Source: Phyto melanocephala
Lineage: Eukaryota; Arthropoda; Insecta; Diptera; Rhinophoridae
Assembly (NCBI GenBank): GCA_941918925.1
Contig: OW799233.1
Coordinates: 84,884,055-84,948,054, forward strand
Reading direction: 5' to 3'
Length of the DNA stretch: 64,000 nt
The notes under the pieces are model-generated. The model saw nothing but the letters and a program-made list of their open reading frames with translations, was not told where the DNA came from and ran no database searches. Positions within the stretch are counted from its first letter, which is position 1. The number at the start of each line of letters is the position of its first letter. This document shows positions 1 through 12,430 of this stretch, one piece after another. Made by a program: the position numbers and the translations under genes.

Positions 1-46
1 GACTGGTCTGGTTCTCTTTCCCTTCTATTCTAACTATACTATTCAT

Positions 47-696
47 ACACGCAAAGAAAAACCATGGTTACGAATGATCACGACGGTCATATTATTTTTT
101 CTAAAACAATATTTGGTTGTCGAAAACAAGTAATAGTTATTTTTGTTTCATTTCATCATATATTTTGTCACGATAATCAAGCATTTGTTTGAATTGTATC
201 ATTTAATGTTTACATTAATTTCAAAATCATTAAAAATTAAAAATAATCATTAAATAATAAGTGAGACAACACAATAATCAAGCTATGATTTTTTTTTAAT
301 AATAATTTGATTTCAATTGTTCTTCTTCTTGCTGAATAAATTTTTATTATTTTAATAGTTTGAGATGTCAAAAAAAGGAACCAAAAATTTTAAAAAATTA
401 AAGAAAATTTAAAAATAAACGAGAAAATGTAAATAAATATTGGTAAAAAATTGCAATTAAATTGGTGAGTACAATCAACATGTGTATGTTACAGCAAAAG
501 ACAATAATTTGCCGTACAAAAGCAAAGATTGTCGATTTCAATTGTAGTCATATAAATGATTATTGAATGATAATTTAATTAAAAATAATAATGATAACTG
601 GTAACCATTATTATTTTAAACCATAATCATACAATTCAATCATAGTATGTTGCTCTTTGATTATGGTTACCACAACCATATTTTTTCTTTGCGTGT
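47..696 (-). mobile_element. MITE-A copy 1 (ACACGCAAAG terminal repeats), full length
   Basis: A non-coding element of about 650 bp bounded by inverted ends: ACACGCAAAGAAAAA at the left and TTTTTCTTTGCGTGT at the right. The inner sequence next to each end differs (CATGGTTACGAATGATCACG at the left, GTTACCACAACCAT at the right), which lets copies be oriented; this one is reversed relative to the copies at 1556 and 11797. Flanking bases are AT on both sides, so a 2-bp duplication is possible but not proven. No coding capacity is visible. The family is not assigned to a superfamily. Confidence 0.8.
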
Positions 697-1555
697 ATGG
701 AGCACACAACACGCCAATTGGGCATAAGTGTATACCTATCGTGGGTTTGGTGTTTTACTGCCCCATATAATATAGATTGTCATGCTGATTAAATTTAATC
801 TTTAACGATAAACATAAGTAATTAGTAGAAATGGACGTGTTGCATAATTTTTTTTTAATGAGGTAATATTGGACAGAAACCAACATTGAGAAAATTTTAT
901 CTCCGTATATCTAGCTTTGACGTCTTTGAGAGATTTTAAGTGTTATAAATAATAGAGTGTTTCTTATATGGGACGTAGGATTTAAAATATACGTTAGAAT
1001 AAGTCCTGCTAATGAATTCTGCTTAAATATTGTAACACAGAGAATTCTCTTATTAAAAATTTGTCCAAATATAAATTATATGAATTCCCAAAAGACGTTT
1101 TATTTTCTGTTATTACTATAATATTGATCAAGCCTGTACACCATTTGAATATAAAAAAACATAAAAAACTGGACAGTCAATACCATCATCGAAATGTATA
1201 TTAGACCGAAAATAGTGCTTAGTGCGAAAACAAATACGGCGAAATTTTACACTTTAGGATCTATTGCAAATACCAAAGATATAATGAAAGATATTAAAAA
1301 AAAACCACTACGTTCGGCAAAAAATAAACTGTTAGCATACTGAGCAGTATGATGTCAAATAGATCAATTCCTTCAATTCTGGTCAGCCATGAAAGAATTA
1401 TATAACAAAAAAATATTGTCTTGTTGTTTCTTTATTTTGCTTCTCTCACTCCCTTTTATTTACAAATGCTGTTTTTTGAATTAAACAAGAACAAGCGAAT
1501 AATTTGAGTTGAAAAAAACGATTTTATTAAAATACACATGGATATGAAATTTATT
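697..1555. other. AT-rich spacer without recognisable gene
   Basis: Low-GC sequence with short homopolymer runs. I see no coding frame, terminal repeat or RNA gene in it. Confidence 0.6.
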
Positions 1556-3398
1556 ACACGCAAAGAAAAAATATGGTTGTGGTAACCATAATCGAAGAGC
1601 AACATACTATGATTGAATTGTATGATTATGTTTAAAATAATTATGGTTACCAGTTATCATTATTATGTTTAATTAAAGAATTATTCAAAATAATCATATA
1701 TATGACTACAATTGAAATCAACAATATTTGCTTTTTTACGGCAAATTACTGTCTTTTGCTGTAACATACACATATTGCTTGTACTCACCAATTTAATTGC
1801 CATTTTGATTCCAAAATTTTTTTACATTTTATTGTTTATTTTTAAATTTTCTTTAGTTTTTCAAAATTTTTGTGCCTTTTTTGACATCTCAAACTTTTAA
1901 AATAGTTAAAATTTATTTAGCAAGAAGAAGAACTTTTGAAATCAAATTATTGTTAAAAAAAAATCATAGATCGATTGCTTTGTAATCATCCTGTTGTCTT
2001 ACCTATTATTTAATGATTATTTTTAAGTCAAAAAAAATTGTCTCTAAACATTATAAACAATTTATTTTCATGTACTAATGGCTAACAAATTTTAAAATTA
2101 TACAAAACTTATTTCGTTTGAAAATCTTTTAAAAACAAAATGTTATAGAAGTTTAAAAATCAAAATCTTACTAATAAATTTCCCGTTTTAGAAAAATGCA
2201 GATAATGTATATTTTAAATCACCCTGTGGCCCTCAAAATTTAACCTTAAATTCACTTTCTTCCTCTTAAATTCATGTAAATTCTCTATGAATAAAGATTT
2301 TGGAATACTAAAGGACTATATTGAAATATCCAAGTTATGTTTATTAGCAGAAACTTTATTGACACGCGTATTTTAATGGCCACTTTCATTGAAAGACTAA
2401 ATTTACGAAAACATTTTACTAGCATACCGAAGTTATAATGGGTGGTTTTATTTTAAGGGACTATGTTGATTTTGAATAAAATTATTATGAAATTATTATC
2501 ATTTATTTTTATAATGATAATATTTGTATGATTCAATTATGTATGGAACAAAATATCGGCCAAATGGCCCCCAACCTAGGCGGCACACCACGATCTGATA
2601 GTCGAAATTTTCAATGACACTGTTGATGCTCGATTGTTGGGCACGATGATGAGTCGAGGTTGCTTGCTCTTTTGCCACGTTATCGTGAAAAACAGCAATG
2701 TTTCCCATTCAACGAACTAAGATGGCATTCACAGATGTTTTCACATTTCACATACAGACCTGCTTTGCAGACATTTAAATATTTTTTACAATTCTCACGA
2801 TTGTGGACGAATTCGAACGATTATGTTGACCAAAAGAATCACGAAGTGCACAAAATGCATTTTGATTTGAACGCCCATTTTTATAAAAATCTTTAATATT
2901 TAAAAGCGTTGCTCGATTGCGTATCTTTCCACGGTTCAAATTGAGTTAGTCTGAGATTGAGAAATGTCAAATGAAATACAAGAAAAAAGTTGAAGTTTAG
3001 ATGTGGTTCACCTTAAACATGGGCCCTTAAAATTTAACCACCATCTACAAAGAAAGTGATACATATTTTATTATAAAGAGATTATGCTATAGCGATTAAC
3101 AAAATAATAAATATTATGCTTTAAATGTACACAAAATTGGTGGTGGGTATAAAAGATTCGGCACAGCCGAATTTAGTGCTGTTACTTGTTTTAAATCATA
3201 CTATTTTTAAATGATAACCATTTTAAAAAGTTATCATTAAATGATACAATTCAAACAAATGCTTGATTATCGTGACAAAATATATGACGAAATGAAACAA
3301 AAATAACTATTACTTGTTTTCGACAACCAAATATTGTTTTAGAAAAAATGATATGACCGTCGTGATCATGTCCTAACCATGGGTTTTCTTTGCGTGTA
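1556..3398 (+). mobile_element. MITE-A copy 2, split by a HINE insertion
   Basis: The left part (1556 to about 2025) starts with ACACGCAAAG and follows copy 3 closely. It includes the segments about a twenty-base stretch around TACGGCAAATTACTG and the run ending in ATGATTATTTTTAA. The right part (about 3190-3398) resumes with AAATGATACAATTCAAAC and closes with CTTTGCGTGT. The intervening 2026-3188 block belongs to the unrelated DINE-1/HINE-like family. The MITE was therefore already in place when the HINE inserted. Confidence 0.75.
2026..3188 (+). mobile_element. DINE-1/HINE-like element nested in MITE-A copy 2
   Basis: Non-autonomous repeat ending in GGTGGTGGGTATA, then the palindrome ATTCGGC-ACA-GCCGAAT, then GCTGTTACTTG followed by T, as in the copies at 47147 and 54270. 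Helentron-derived HINE/DINE-1 elements have such a subterminal repeat plus terminal stem-loop and insert at TT; the class call is inference from these features. The first 80 bp match, inverted, the segment at about 51660-51745. The window has no helicase or replication protein. Confidence 0.65.
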
Positions 3399-4189
3399 TA
3401 TGGCTGCCAAAACCATGGTATATTAAAAGTAAAAATATATACTTTTATTGTGTTTTCGTTGGTATAATATCCTATTTTATTTATCGCTGGATCTGCGCTT
3501 CCAAACATACACACATAAAAATAAATTTTTAACTATGAAAGCCAATTTTGACAAAATTGCAAATAACTTTTGATCGTTTGTTTTTTTTTAATTTTTTTCC
3601 AAACCACATTGCTTAACAATAATGACCAGTACATATCACCTTGGTGGCGTGATAAAACAAAAACTGTTAGTTTCTATAAAGATACCGTAGATGTGCTCTT
3701 TTAATGATGTGCTAGGAAATTTTGGCTGCCAGTTCTTTTGGATTTCTACCAAAACTCATAAAAATCAATATAAATAAAATGCAAGTGAACACACTGAAAA
3801 TCTAAAATATGCTAGAATAAAAGGTAGTTTAAATAAAATTTGGCAAATTTTTGTTTTATCCTTACAAAGGATATTCATTACCTTTTTTTTTTGATTATCT
3901 AGATGATAAGGATATGTGGATATTATTTTTTATATGAGTAGCAGGATGGTCATGTTTTTTATAACATCATGAAATATTAATTTTTTAAGCTGCCAGTACA
4001 TATATTTGTTATTACTCATTTATTAAATTCTTAAAATCTATTAAAAATAGCTTTATTAGTTAATTAACTTTACTTTTACTCAATTTTCTTATAAGATATA
4101 AAATTTGTAGTAAGCATAAGAAATTGTTAATTAAACAACTATTCTTTTGCGATTTAAGTAAAACTGTTGCGATTCTTTTCCGATTCTTT
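3399..4189. other. AT-rich spacer without recognisable gene
   Basis: No convincing coding frame or repeat boundary is seen. The small open frames here have no family resemblance. Confidence 0.55.
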
Positions 4190-4515
4190 TTATGTTTGGC
4201 TGTACCTAATCCTATATACCCTTCATACAGTTTGTACCATCATGTACATATCAGAAATGCTTTCGAAAATTCTGTTTTTTACCTAAACAAAGTCAAACCT
4301 GCTTGAAACGTTTGTAACGTATATACAAAATATGTGACTTTGTTCAATGGATCAATTGCCGACAGAGATATCAGCAAAAGAAAATTTTTGTAAAAAAGCA
4401 TGTCAATTAGAAAATCAGATTATCGGTCACAGTTGCATCATATAATTGTAAGTTATAAACTGTGTGAGGGATATATAAATAAGATTCGGGACAAACGACT
4501 ATAGCGCTCTTAAGG
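4190..4515 (+). repeat. HINE-like element, short type-2 fragment
   Basis: It starts with a degraded TTGGCTGTACCTAATCC followed by TATATACCCTTCATACAG, and ends with CTGTGTGAGGGATATATAA, GATTCGGGAC and ATAGCGCTCTTA. Both subterminal repeats and the decayed stem are thus present around a shortened core. Confidence 0.5.
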
Positions 4516-5046
4516 CTGTCGAAGTCTTTACCTTCTGTTGTCGTTCTTTGGCGTGCCATTCTGTTGTTTAATTTTATTCTTTAAAAACTTATCTGCCTTA
4601 ATTTACAAGGTAAACTTACCAAAACAAGTTTATTATATTTTTTGTATATTTTTCTGGTCAAAGTCCATACACAAAAAAGAAATTTGTAGCGTCAGATTTC
4701 ATTTATATGCAAAGGCAGTCTCTCTGTTTCAGCCACCTTTAAAAAAAGGCACCTTAATATCAGCTGTTTCTAACGCAATAAGCGTTACTTAACGTTGAAT
4801 TCTATTTTATACAGATCTGTCCGCTACAGAACAAAACCAAAAAGGAACAACAAACCACACATACAAATTTTCAATTCAACCGTAACAAAACAGCTGATTC
4901 ATGACAGCATAGAACGTAAAAACTAATTCTGCCTTTACAAGTTAAAATGCAGTTTATTTTTTAATAAATATTTTTTGTCAATATCCTTGAGATTTATGGA
5001 CCTATAGGTCTAAATATTTCCGCGAAAGATATATACCGATGGTCTC
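4516..5046. other. Spacer without recognisable gene
   Basis: The open frame around 4538-4792 has no recognisable motif or coding signature. Nothing else is supported. Confidence 0.45.
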
Positions 5047-5290
5047 AAGATGAAAGGCCCTAGCTCGTATTTTTCGAAATTAATTTTATTAATGATTCTA
5101 TACATTTTACACAAACACATCTCAAAACTTAAATTTATTGCAATAGTATCAAAGCAACAGTTTTACAAGCAATTTTACAAAAAAAAGTAACATGATGATA
5201 ATACCGCCTCTATTAGGTTTTCACTAACTTATGTAAAGTTACAATTATTTGAGTTTGGGCCTTTTTACTTGTGACCAACGATATATTGTA
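5047..5290 (+). repeat. Dispersed repeat R1, copy a
   Basis: This segment matches 20573-20822 in the same orientation over about 245 bp. Both contain AGTATCAAAGCA in the middle and end in GGGCC, TACTTGTGACCAAC and ATAT. Identity is moderate with small indels. The family is unknown. Confidence 0.55.
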
Positions 5291-5479
5291 TATACATATA
5301 TATACATATATAAGAAAAAAGAAGAAATTTTATCTGGAGAGCTGAGCTAAATACTAGTTTTTTACTTATATTTCAGTAATTTATATTTATGACAATTTTA
5401 TTGGTTTTCAACATTTATAAATTCAAGACTAGAACTGGTAAAAAGAACTTATTTAAGAGAAAGCTAATCTGAACCTGTG

Positions 5480-6685
5480 GTTGACATATATTTTTATACT
5501 CACCAGCAAAAAAACTTTGTAGAGGTATATTCAATTTTTCACTGCGTTTGTAACACATCAAAATTTGTATTATATAGTATATATTTTCTCAGTCCATGCC
5601 TAAATTTAGGACGATCTAGCCATGTACGTCCTTCTGTCCATCTGTTAAAAACACGAACCGAAAAAGTCAGGGATATAAAATTTTCCTAGAATATTTCTTA
5701 TACAGAAGGTTTGTTTTGTATTTAAAACGGGCTACATCGATACATTGAAAGGAAGTTATAGCTCGTATACCAAAAAAGCAGTATCCTTCTGTTCATCGAA
5801 CCAAATACGATTTTGTATAAACACATTGAATTAGAGCGATAAAATCTTAGAAGTACATTTTGTAAGTAAAAAAGTTATCTTTCCTTAAAAACTGTTCAAA
5901 TCTATACATTAAGAAAGGAGTTATAGATGAAAATTCCTTTTTTTTTGTCAAAAGACTTGTAATAATTTGAAATCAGTGTGACACGCCCACCTCCTATATA
6001 ACGATTTATTTCAAATTCTTATAAATTCTCTATGGACAAAGATTTTCGAAGAATAAAGGAGTTAGTGTCGAAATATCTAAGTTGAATTTATTAGCAGAAA
6101 CTACTTTGAGACGCCTACTTTAACGCCCACTTTTAATCTACTGTAAATAAAATTAAAAAGCTCATAAAGCTGACAAAATTAGATGTATGATGTTAAAAAT
6201 TAAAAAAAAATTAACGCTCATCTCCCATATAACGCTTTATCTTAAATTCATATTTGTTCTATATGGACAAAAATTAAAAAAAAAATATTTAATGAATCCT
6301 CTAAATTGAATTCATATTAAATATATATTTTTAAAAGTAGGAGGTAAAAACTGAGGCAATCCTGGTTTTTTGTTTATATTTAAACTTCAAATGTGCCTAC
6401 GTATTTTTTTTTTTCAATAGCGAAATTCGCGAATGCATATCTGTTAAATTTATATTATACATATTGTAGGAAAAACAGGATACAAACTGAAAACATTTTG
6501 CATTCTCATGTAAAGCGTATAAAAAACGCACAATTTAAAAATGCACCATCATGTATGTATGTATGCATGTATGTATTTTCGCAAAAAATGTTTTAACAAT
6601 AATGAAATAAAATTCCCACTGCGATATTACCAATAACTTATCCAATCTGGCTCAGCTGAATTTGACATTTTCACTTGTTTATACA
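5480..6685 (+). repeat. HINE-like element, long diverged copy
   Basis: It opens with TTTTTATACTCACCAGC and TTTGTAACACATC and carries a decayed GTCY-type tract at about 5625-5645. It has the family body with ACACGCCCACCTCC and AACGCCCACTTTTA blocks, and ends with a degraded stem (TCTGGCTCAGCTGAATTTGAC) before CACTTG and T. Conservation is lower than in the copies at 50449 or 54270, so it is probably older. Confidence 0.6.
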
Positions 6686-7683
6686 CTGTTGGCTTTTAAA
6701 ATTATAAAATTGTTTCATATTAAAAAAAAGAACAATTTTTATAATACACCAGCATTAATAATTATTTAAATCAACAAATTTTCTTTAGTTTTTTGTTTGT
6801 TTTATTATTTGCCAATATTTAAATTCGATTTGTTTTAAGCAATTTAATATTATTTATGGGTTTATTTATTTTATTTATCACAGTTTTTAAATCTTTTATT
6901 ATTTTAGCAGTATATAAATATATAAATTTATAGATAATTATATGTGCATATGTATATGCTTTATGCCAGCATTCCATGAATGTACATTATGCATATTTAA
7001 TTTTGTTAACAGCCGTAATTAGTACAATAAAATACTCGATTTAAACCCCGTTGATATAAATAAAATTAGTTACTAAATTCAATTAACTTAAAAATACCAC
7101 GTAATCATCAATCAAAGAGTGCTGGTAATGAATGAACGCGGCTAGTGGCGGCAAAACACACATTTTTTCATTTATCGTAATTAAAAATTCTTTGTAATAA
7201 TAAGAATGTGAGAAATGAACTCCAGTCTGAATAAAATTTGATTGTAATAATAAAAATTCAATCTAAGGTATTGTTATTCTAAAAAAATCCTTAAAATCTA
7301 ATTGATAGCAATGCTGCCAATTGCTAATTTAAAAGCTGCAGGGTATTTCAAAGATTTTTGTACTGCGTGATTGTGTGGTTACGGCCAATATATATGGTGT
7401 TTAACGGTCTTTAAAAATGTATTCATCTGGAAATAAAAGCCTTTAAACAGCTATAATATAAAACATACTCATATTCATACATACTTGCAAATATTTACAC
7501 ATAAATAAGTTGTACTATAAAATACACGCATGTTCAATGTGTGCAGTAGTAAATTGTATGCTGATTGTGTGTAGATATTTTCATTAAATTTCCTCATTTT
7601 GTAACTAGTGAAATATAAACAAACTTATGTAAGGATTTCAAATATAAAATCCTAAAAGAAAAAAATTATGATCTTTAACCAGT
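6686..7683. other. AT-rich spacer without recognisable gene
   Basis: A roughly 1-kb non-repetitive stretch. The sub-region 7120-7160 is locally GC-richer (GAACGCGGCTAGTGGCGGC). No gene is supported. Confidence 0.5.
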
Positions 7684-7960
7684 TTATACCCACCACCAAT
7701 TTGATGCACTTTTATAGCACAGAATTTATTATTTTGTTATTAACGGAAGTCGCTATGGAATATTCTCTTTATACTTAAACAAGTATGTAGTACTTTCTTT
7801 GTATAGCTTCGATTGCCCATTAATTTATTCTCTTAAATTTATTTTTGCAATGAAACCTTAAGTATTTCTGCTTTACAAGTGATACTATTCACTCTTTTTA
7901 CTACAATGTTGTATTTTTGCGGAAACTGAAGCGTATAACTTGGTACCCTGAGGTAGTTAA
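7684..7960 (-). repeat. HINE-like fragment, minus strand
   Basis: It begins TTTATACCCACCACCAATTT and continues with the reverse complement of the 3' block seen at 3048-3150, including TTATTATTTTGTTATTAA. The terminal palindrome is missing, so the copy is truncated. Confidence 0.55.
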
Positions 7961-8082
7961 AAAAAAAATTTAGCATTGTGTGGTCATGGCATATATAATA
8001 ATTATAAATTCAATCTAGATAATTCATTACAGATTTCTTTTATTGTTTTAATTTTTGTTCAAATAAAAATAACATGAATTCA

Positions 8083-8913
8083 AAACAAGTAAGAGCGCTA
8101 TATTCGGCCGTGCCGAATCTTATATACCCTTCACAACGTGTAGTCATGCAATAACAGTGGTTTGTGTCACCATTCATCCCATATGAAATACGTACATACA
8201 TATATAAAAACGTCCCATTGTAAAATTATAAATTCACGTACGTATGTTTTAAAAAAACAAAAAAAAAAAAAAAATTTAAAAAAAAATTAAAAAAAAAAAA
8301 TTTTAAAAAAAGTTTAAAAAAAAATTTAAAAAAAAAATTATTATGTATTAAAATTAAAAAAAAAAAATTAAAAAAAAATAATTAAAATATAAATAATATA
8401 TTAAATAAAAAAAAAAAAAAAATAAAAAAAAAATTAAAAAAAAAATTTTAAAAAAATTAAAAAAAAAAATTTTTTGGCTCAGCTGGGATTCGATGCCACG
8501 TTTTCTCTAACCAGTATACACGTTTGTATGTATGTATGTTGTTGTTGTAATGTTGTTTTTGTGAAAAAAAATCGAGGTGGTCGTGGGTTTTTGCTCATAT
8601 CTCAGTTGTTTATATACCGATGTTTCTGATTTTCAATACCGATCTACTCCCGAATATTTCTGATATTTTAATACCTTACCCGGGTCCAACCTATGTCGGG
8701 GGGCTTCAAAAAGTTGATTTTAACATACACACGGACAGACGGTCAGACGGACAGATGGACAGACTGACAGAGCTTAATCGACTCCCCTATTCATAAGCTT
8801 TCAGAAAATATATACTTTATGGGGTCGGAAATGAAAATTGTAGAAATTTCACACGGAATGACAAACCTACATATATATACCCTTTTTCACTGTGTGAAGG
8901 GTATAATAAAGCG
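8083..8913 (+). mobile_element. HINE-like element, type 2, copy A
   Basis: The left end is CAAGTAAGAGCGCTATATTC, then a GGCcgtGCC stem and TATATACCCTTCAC; the right end is GTGTGAAGGGTATAATA. Between them lie a long A/T microsatellite (about 8250-8470), a unique core around GGCTCAGCTGGGATTCGATG, and a GTCY-type tract (GACAGACGGTCAGACGGACA) at about 8733-8770. The copy at 38820-39672 is nearly the same element in opposite orientation. No protein is encoded. DINE-1/HINE assignment is inferred from the subterminal repeats, stem-loop and microsatellite together. Confidence 0.7.
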
Positions 8914-8929
8914 TTATAAATATATATTT

Positions 8930-9565
8930 CCCTGAAAATTGCTCAAATCTACATACATATGTATTACGAATTGAGTTATAGATCAAAATGTACGAAAATT
9001 TACACTGTGCGGATTTTTCGGTATATTGAAAATTTAAAATGAAATAAAACTGACAAAATTTGATGAACGATTCTGAAATTTCGCAATTATTGCTTTTTGG
9101 TCAAAGGCTTTCTTGTAACGGAAAAACAAGGTGAGACGCCCTCTTTAACGCCCACTTCGCATATAACGCTTTATCCCAAATTCATATAATTTCTCTATGG
9201 ACAAAAATATTGGAAAAGCAAAGGAATCTATATTGAAATATATATAAGTCGATTTTATTAGTAGAAACTACTCAGATACCCCAACTTCAACGTCCACTTC
9301 TTACATAATTTACTAATGAAATTTAAAAGGACATAAAACGGACAGAATTAGATAAATGATGATGAAATTTCGCATATATAGATTTCTGGTAAATTTAATT
9401 ATGCCAATATAAGTATAATTCCAAAAAATTAAAGTGACACGCCCACCTCCCATATAACGCTTTATCTTAAATTCATATTATTTTTATATAAACATAATTT
9501 TTAGCACAAAAAAAGAAGTCTGTAATGGATTATCTGAGATGAATTCGAATACTAGGAGGTGTCAT
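8930..9565 (+). repeat. HINE-like internal fragment, plus strand
   Basis: Family body with AGTTATAGATCAAAATGTACG, the ACGCCCACTT blocks and TTCTCTATGGACAAA, parallel to 50860-51065 and 52250-52700. Both termini are missing. It abuts an oppositely oriented 5' fragment. Confidence 0.55.
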
Positions 9566-9890
9566 GCCCACACAAAGCTGATACTTATTTTACCTACTCT
9601 TGCATTACGAGCTTTTACTCTCTTCCTATAAACCGACTTAGCCCATTTTGAATGCCAAACCAACATTGGGTATAAGAAGTATTTTGGAAAGTTTTGATCC
9701 CCGTAACTCTTTCGGTTCGAGTTCTTTCGTGCTTTCAACAGACGGACGAACATAGCTAGATCGTCCTAAAATGAAACCTGGACTTAGGCAAATATATACC
9801 ATAAATGGGATTTAAAAAGGATATTTTGATTTCTTGCAAACAGAATGACAAAATGAATATACCCCATCTTGATAATAACCTTTACGGTCG
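9566..9890 (-). repeat. HINE-like 5' fragment, minus strand
   Basis: Reverse complement of the 5' third of the family. It contains CTTTCGGTTCGAGTTC, TTTCAACAGACGGACGAACA and AGCTAGATCGTCCTAAAAT, and ends near GAATGACAAAATGAATATAC. With 8930-9565 it forms a tail-to-head inverted arrangement. Confidence 0.55.
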
Positions 9891-10618
9891 GGTTATGTTG
9901 ATTGCAGTTATTTTAAGACTTATTATGCCTTAAATCTTATGTAAATTTTTTTTTTAAAATATGATTAAAATTTACTTAAATAAGGTTTTCACTGATAACT
10001 GCCTGAACCAGGAATGCATTTCTTACTTCCACAAAGTTTTTGTACTTATTTATTGATTTGATTTTAATATTCTTATTTTGTAAAAAGTACTGTGTTCTTT
10101 ATTTTAAGCAGTTGTGTTTATGCCGCAAACTTTTGGAAAAGTTAAAAATGTTATAAGTTTTTATTTTTAATTTTCATTAACACAATGAAAATTATATAAC
10201 AAAAGTAAAAGCTTTTTCCTCAAAAATCCAACCAACAATATTTCTATTTTTATTTATTTTTAATCCCTTTAACCCTTTGTCTAGCACATATTTTGATTAT
10301 TCACAGACTTAACACATGTCTCTAGGCAGACCTCAATTTAATTAAATTTAATTAAATATAATTAAAACTGAAAAAATATTTTTTTCCCAGAATATCAGCA
10401 ACGCCACTACTGGTTGCTACTGGTATAATCTAATTAAGTCAAAATAAAAATTGAATTAAATATCTAATAAGACTATTAAAAAATTTATTTAATTAAAACT
10501 TACATTTTCTTGTCTTCCTAAAAATGATGTGAGCAACATCTGAGCATCGAATGAGACCGATGCCATGCCCCAGAGATATGCGCCTTTTATAAAAGTGAAG
10601 TCGACGATTCTAAGGGCA
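9891..10618. other. AT-rich spacer without recognisable gene
   Basis: No coding frame or repeat edge is identified. A short higher-GC block lies at 10530-10620. Confidence 0.5.
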
Positions 10619-10815
10619 AATAGAAAGGGACCTAACGGTAAAATTTATTTATTTTAATTTTTTCTCCTACTAAATTAACAAAATAACTTGATTTTACGAA
10701 TCTACAAAAAATTTATTTTTTTCCTGATGAACAATTTTAAAAAATAGAAAAATCATTTAATCTTTAAAATAGCTCTCCTGAACAAAACCTGTTTTTACCC
10801 TTAGGTCCCTTTCTC
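10619..10815. repeat. Inverted-repeat pair around a 140-bp spacer
   Basis: ATAGAAAGGGACCTAACGG at 10620-10640 recurs inverted as CCCTTAGGTCCCTTTCTCTAT at about 10799-10819, with only a few mismatches. It could be the ends of a small foldback element or a duplicated and inverted piece of the adjacent retrotransposon remnant. Confidence 0.4.
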
Positions 10816-10993
10816 TATGTGCTGTCACATATACAGATACAACATATAAACGTTTATCTAAAATAATTTTGATATGTTTTTGCATGTAAATTGGAAAATC
10901 AAACATATTTAATTTACAGACTAGTGCATCATGCGAGCTTGAATCGAAATCTTTTTCCATGCTAATTCTGGTGAAAATATTTTTTTTAAACAC
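10757..10993 (-). pseudogene. Non-LTR retrotransposon reverse transcriptase fragment (Jockey-like)
   Basis: A 78-codon open stretch on the minus strand resembles the palm region of Jockey-type reverse transcriptases. EKDFDSSSHDALVCKLNMF corresponds to the usual EKAFD.VWHD.L..KL motif, and the following FPIYMQKHIKIILDKR to the FP.Y....I..FL..R segment. The catalytic YADD box and both flanking halves of the domain are absent, and a stop follows soon after. The Asp of the FD motif is kept but Ala is replaced by Asp. It is a dead fragment. Clade assignment beyond non-LTR is inference. Confidence 0.6.
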
Positions 10994-11796
10994 CTTATCC
11001 CGTATGCTAAGAATTCCAATTGGCCTGTTGCTCGTAAGTAATTTAATTTTTTTAAAGGATATTGTAACAATTAAGGAAACGCTTCAATAAAAATTTTGCA
11101 TAAGATATGTTATACTATGTTCACACACACGCCTTAATTGTCAATTTATAATATTATCGCAATTAAAGGCCTTATTGAGCTCAATTTACCATACTAAAAT
11201 TTTTTTTTTTTAAATTGAGTAATATAGACTTAATTGTTTCACTTATTGTCTAAAACTCGAAATACAACTCTTGAGAAGTATGTTCAGTGAGAAGAAAATT
11301 CTATAGGTGGCATTTCTAATGTCAAACAAATAAATATACAAAAAAATAATAAATTAAAAATATGGAAAATATTTGATGAAAATTTTAAAAAAAATTTTAA
11401 ATAAATTCAAATACATACATATAAGTATGTATGTATAAATATAATTGTAAATATATTTTATCAACAGGAAAAACACTGAAGATAAGGCATTATTTGATTT
11501 GGAATAAATACATCGTATTTTTACAGCTATCAAATGCTAATGGAGTAAGATAAATTGAGTATGTGTGAACACTTATTTTAATTGTTCAATCAACACTAAA
11601 TTGAAAAAATATCTGTCTGAACAGGGTATTAACCTCAAAAAAGGACAGCTTTTTTTAATTGAAAAAACCCTTGTCGACAGTCACTCAATTTATATTTTTT
11701 ATACACTTTATACACGAGAGTGTAATAAATATATAAGATTGTTATTCCGTTTGAAACTTGTAATATCTATAATATACGATTTAGACTCTGCAAAGT
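10994..11796. other. AT-rich spacer without recognisable gene
   Basis: Nothing coding is supported; an open frame overlapping 11565-11876 runs into MITE-A copy 3 and is spurious. Confidence 0.5.
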
Positions 11797-12250
11797 GCAC
11801 GCAAAGAAAAAATATGGTTGTGGTAACCATAATCAAAGAACAACATACTATGATTGAATTGTATGATTATGGTTAAAAATAATAATGGTTACCAGTTATC
11901 ATTATTATGTTTGATTTAAGCATCATTCAATAATCATATATATGATTACAATTGAAATCGACAATCTTTGCTTTTTACGGCAAATTATTGTCTTTTGCTG
12001 TAACGTACACATATTGAATGTACTTACCAATTTAATTGCAATTTTTTGACCAATATGTTTTTACATTTTCACGTTTATTTTTAAATTTTTTCAAACAATT
12101 CAAACAAATGCTTGATTATCGTGACAAAATATATGATTAAATAAAACAAAAATAACTATTAATTGTTTTCGACAACCAAATATTGTTTTAGAAAAAATAA
12201 TATGACCGTCGTGATCATGTCGTATCTAATCATGGTTTTTCTTTGCGTGT
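11797..12250 (+). mobile_element. MITE-A copy 3, internally deleted
   Basis: It starts GCACGCAAAGAAAAA and ends TTTTTCTTTGCGTGT. It is about 455 bp, against 650 bp for copy 1; the missing part is in the middle, where TTTTTAAATTTTTT jumps to CAAACAATTCAAACAAATGC. Orientation is as in copy 2 and opposite to copy 1. Confidence 0.75.
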
Positions 12251-12284
12251 ATAAATATTATAAATCCCAGTAGTAGTCCAACTA

Positions 12285-12430
12285 GCCGTGTGTATGTTGA
12301 AATCTAATTTTTGAAGTCTCCATGTATACTTCAGAGTCTTATATGGTATCAATTTCTTAGATATTATTTCCAAAATATTTCCATTGAAAATCAGTTATGC
12401 GAGCACATAAAGAGCCGAGATATGAGTGCC
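12285..12430 (-). repeat. HINE-like type-2 fragment
   Basis: GTGTGTATGTTGAAATC, TTTTTGAAGTC, GATATTATTTCCAAAATATT and GAGCCGAGATATGAG follow, in order, the core of the copy at 38990-39125. The ends are missing. Confidence 0.45.

Noticed and set aside
6540..6575. ATGTATGT-type short repeats here and elsewhere as a CRISPR-like or regulatory array
   Set aside because: They are simple microsatellites typical of fly DNA, with no spacer structure.
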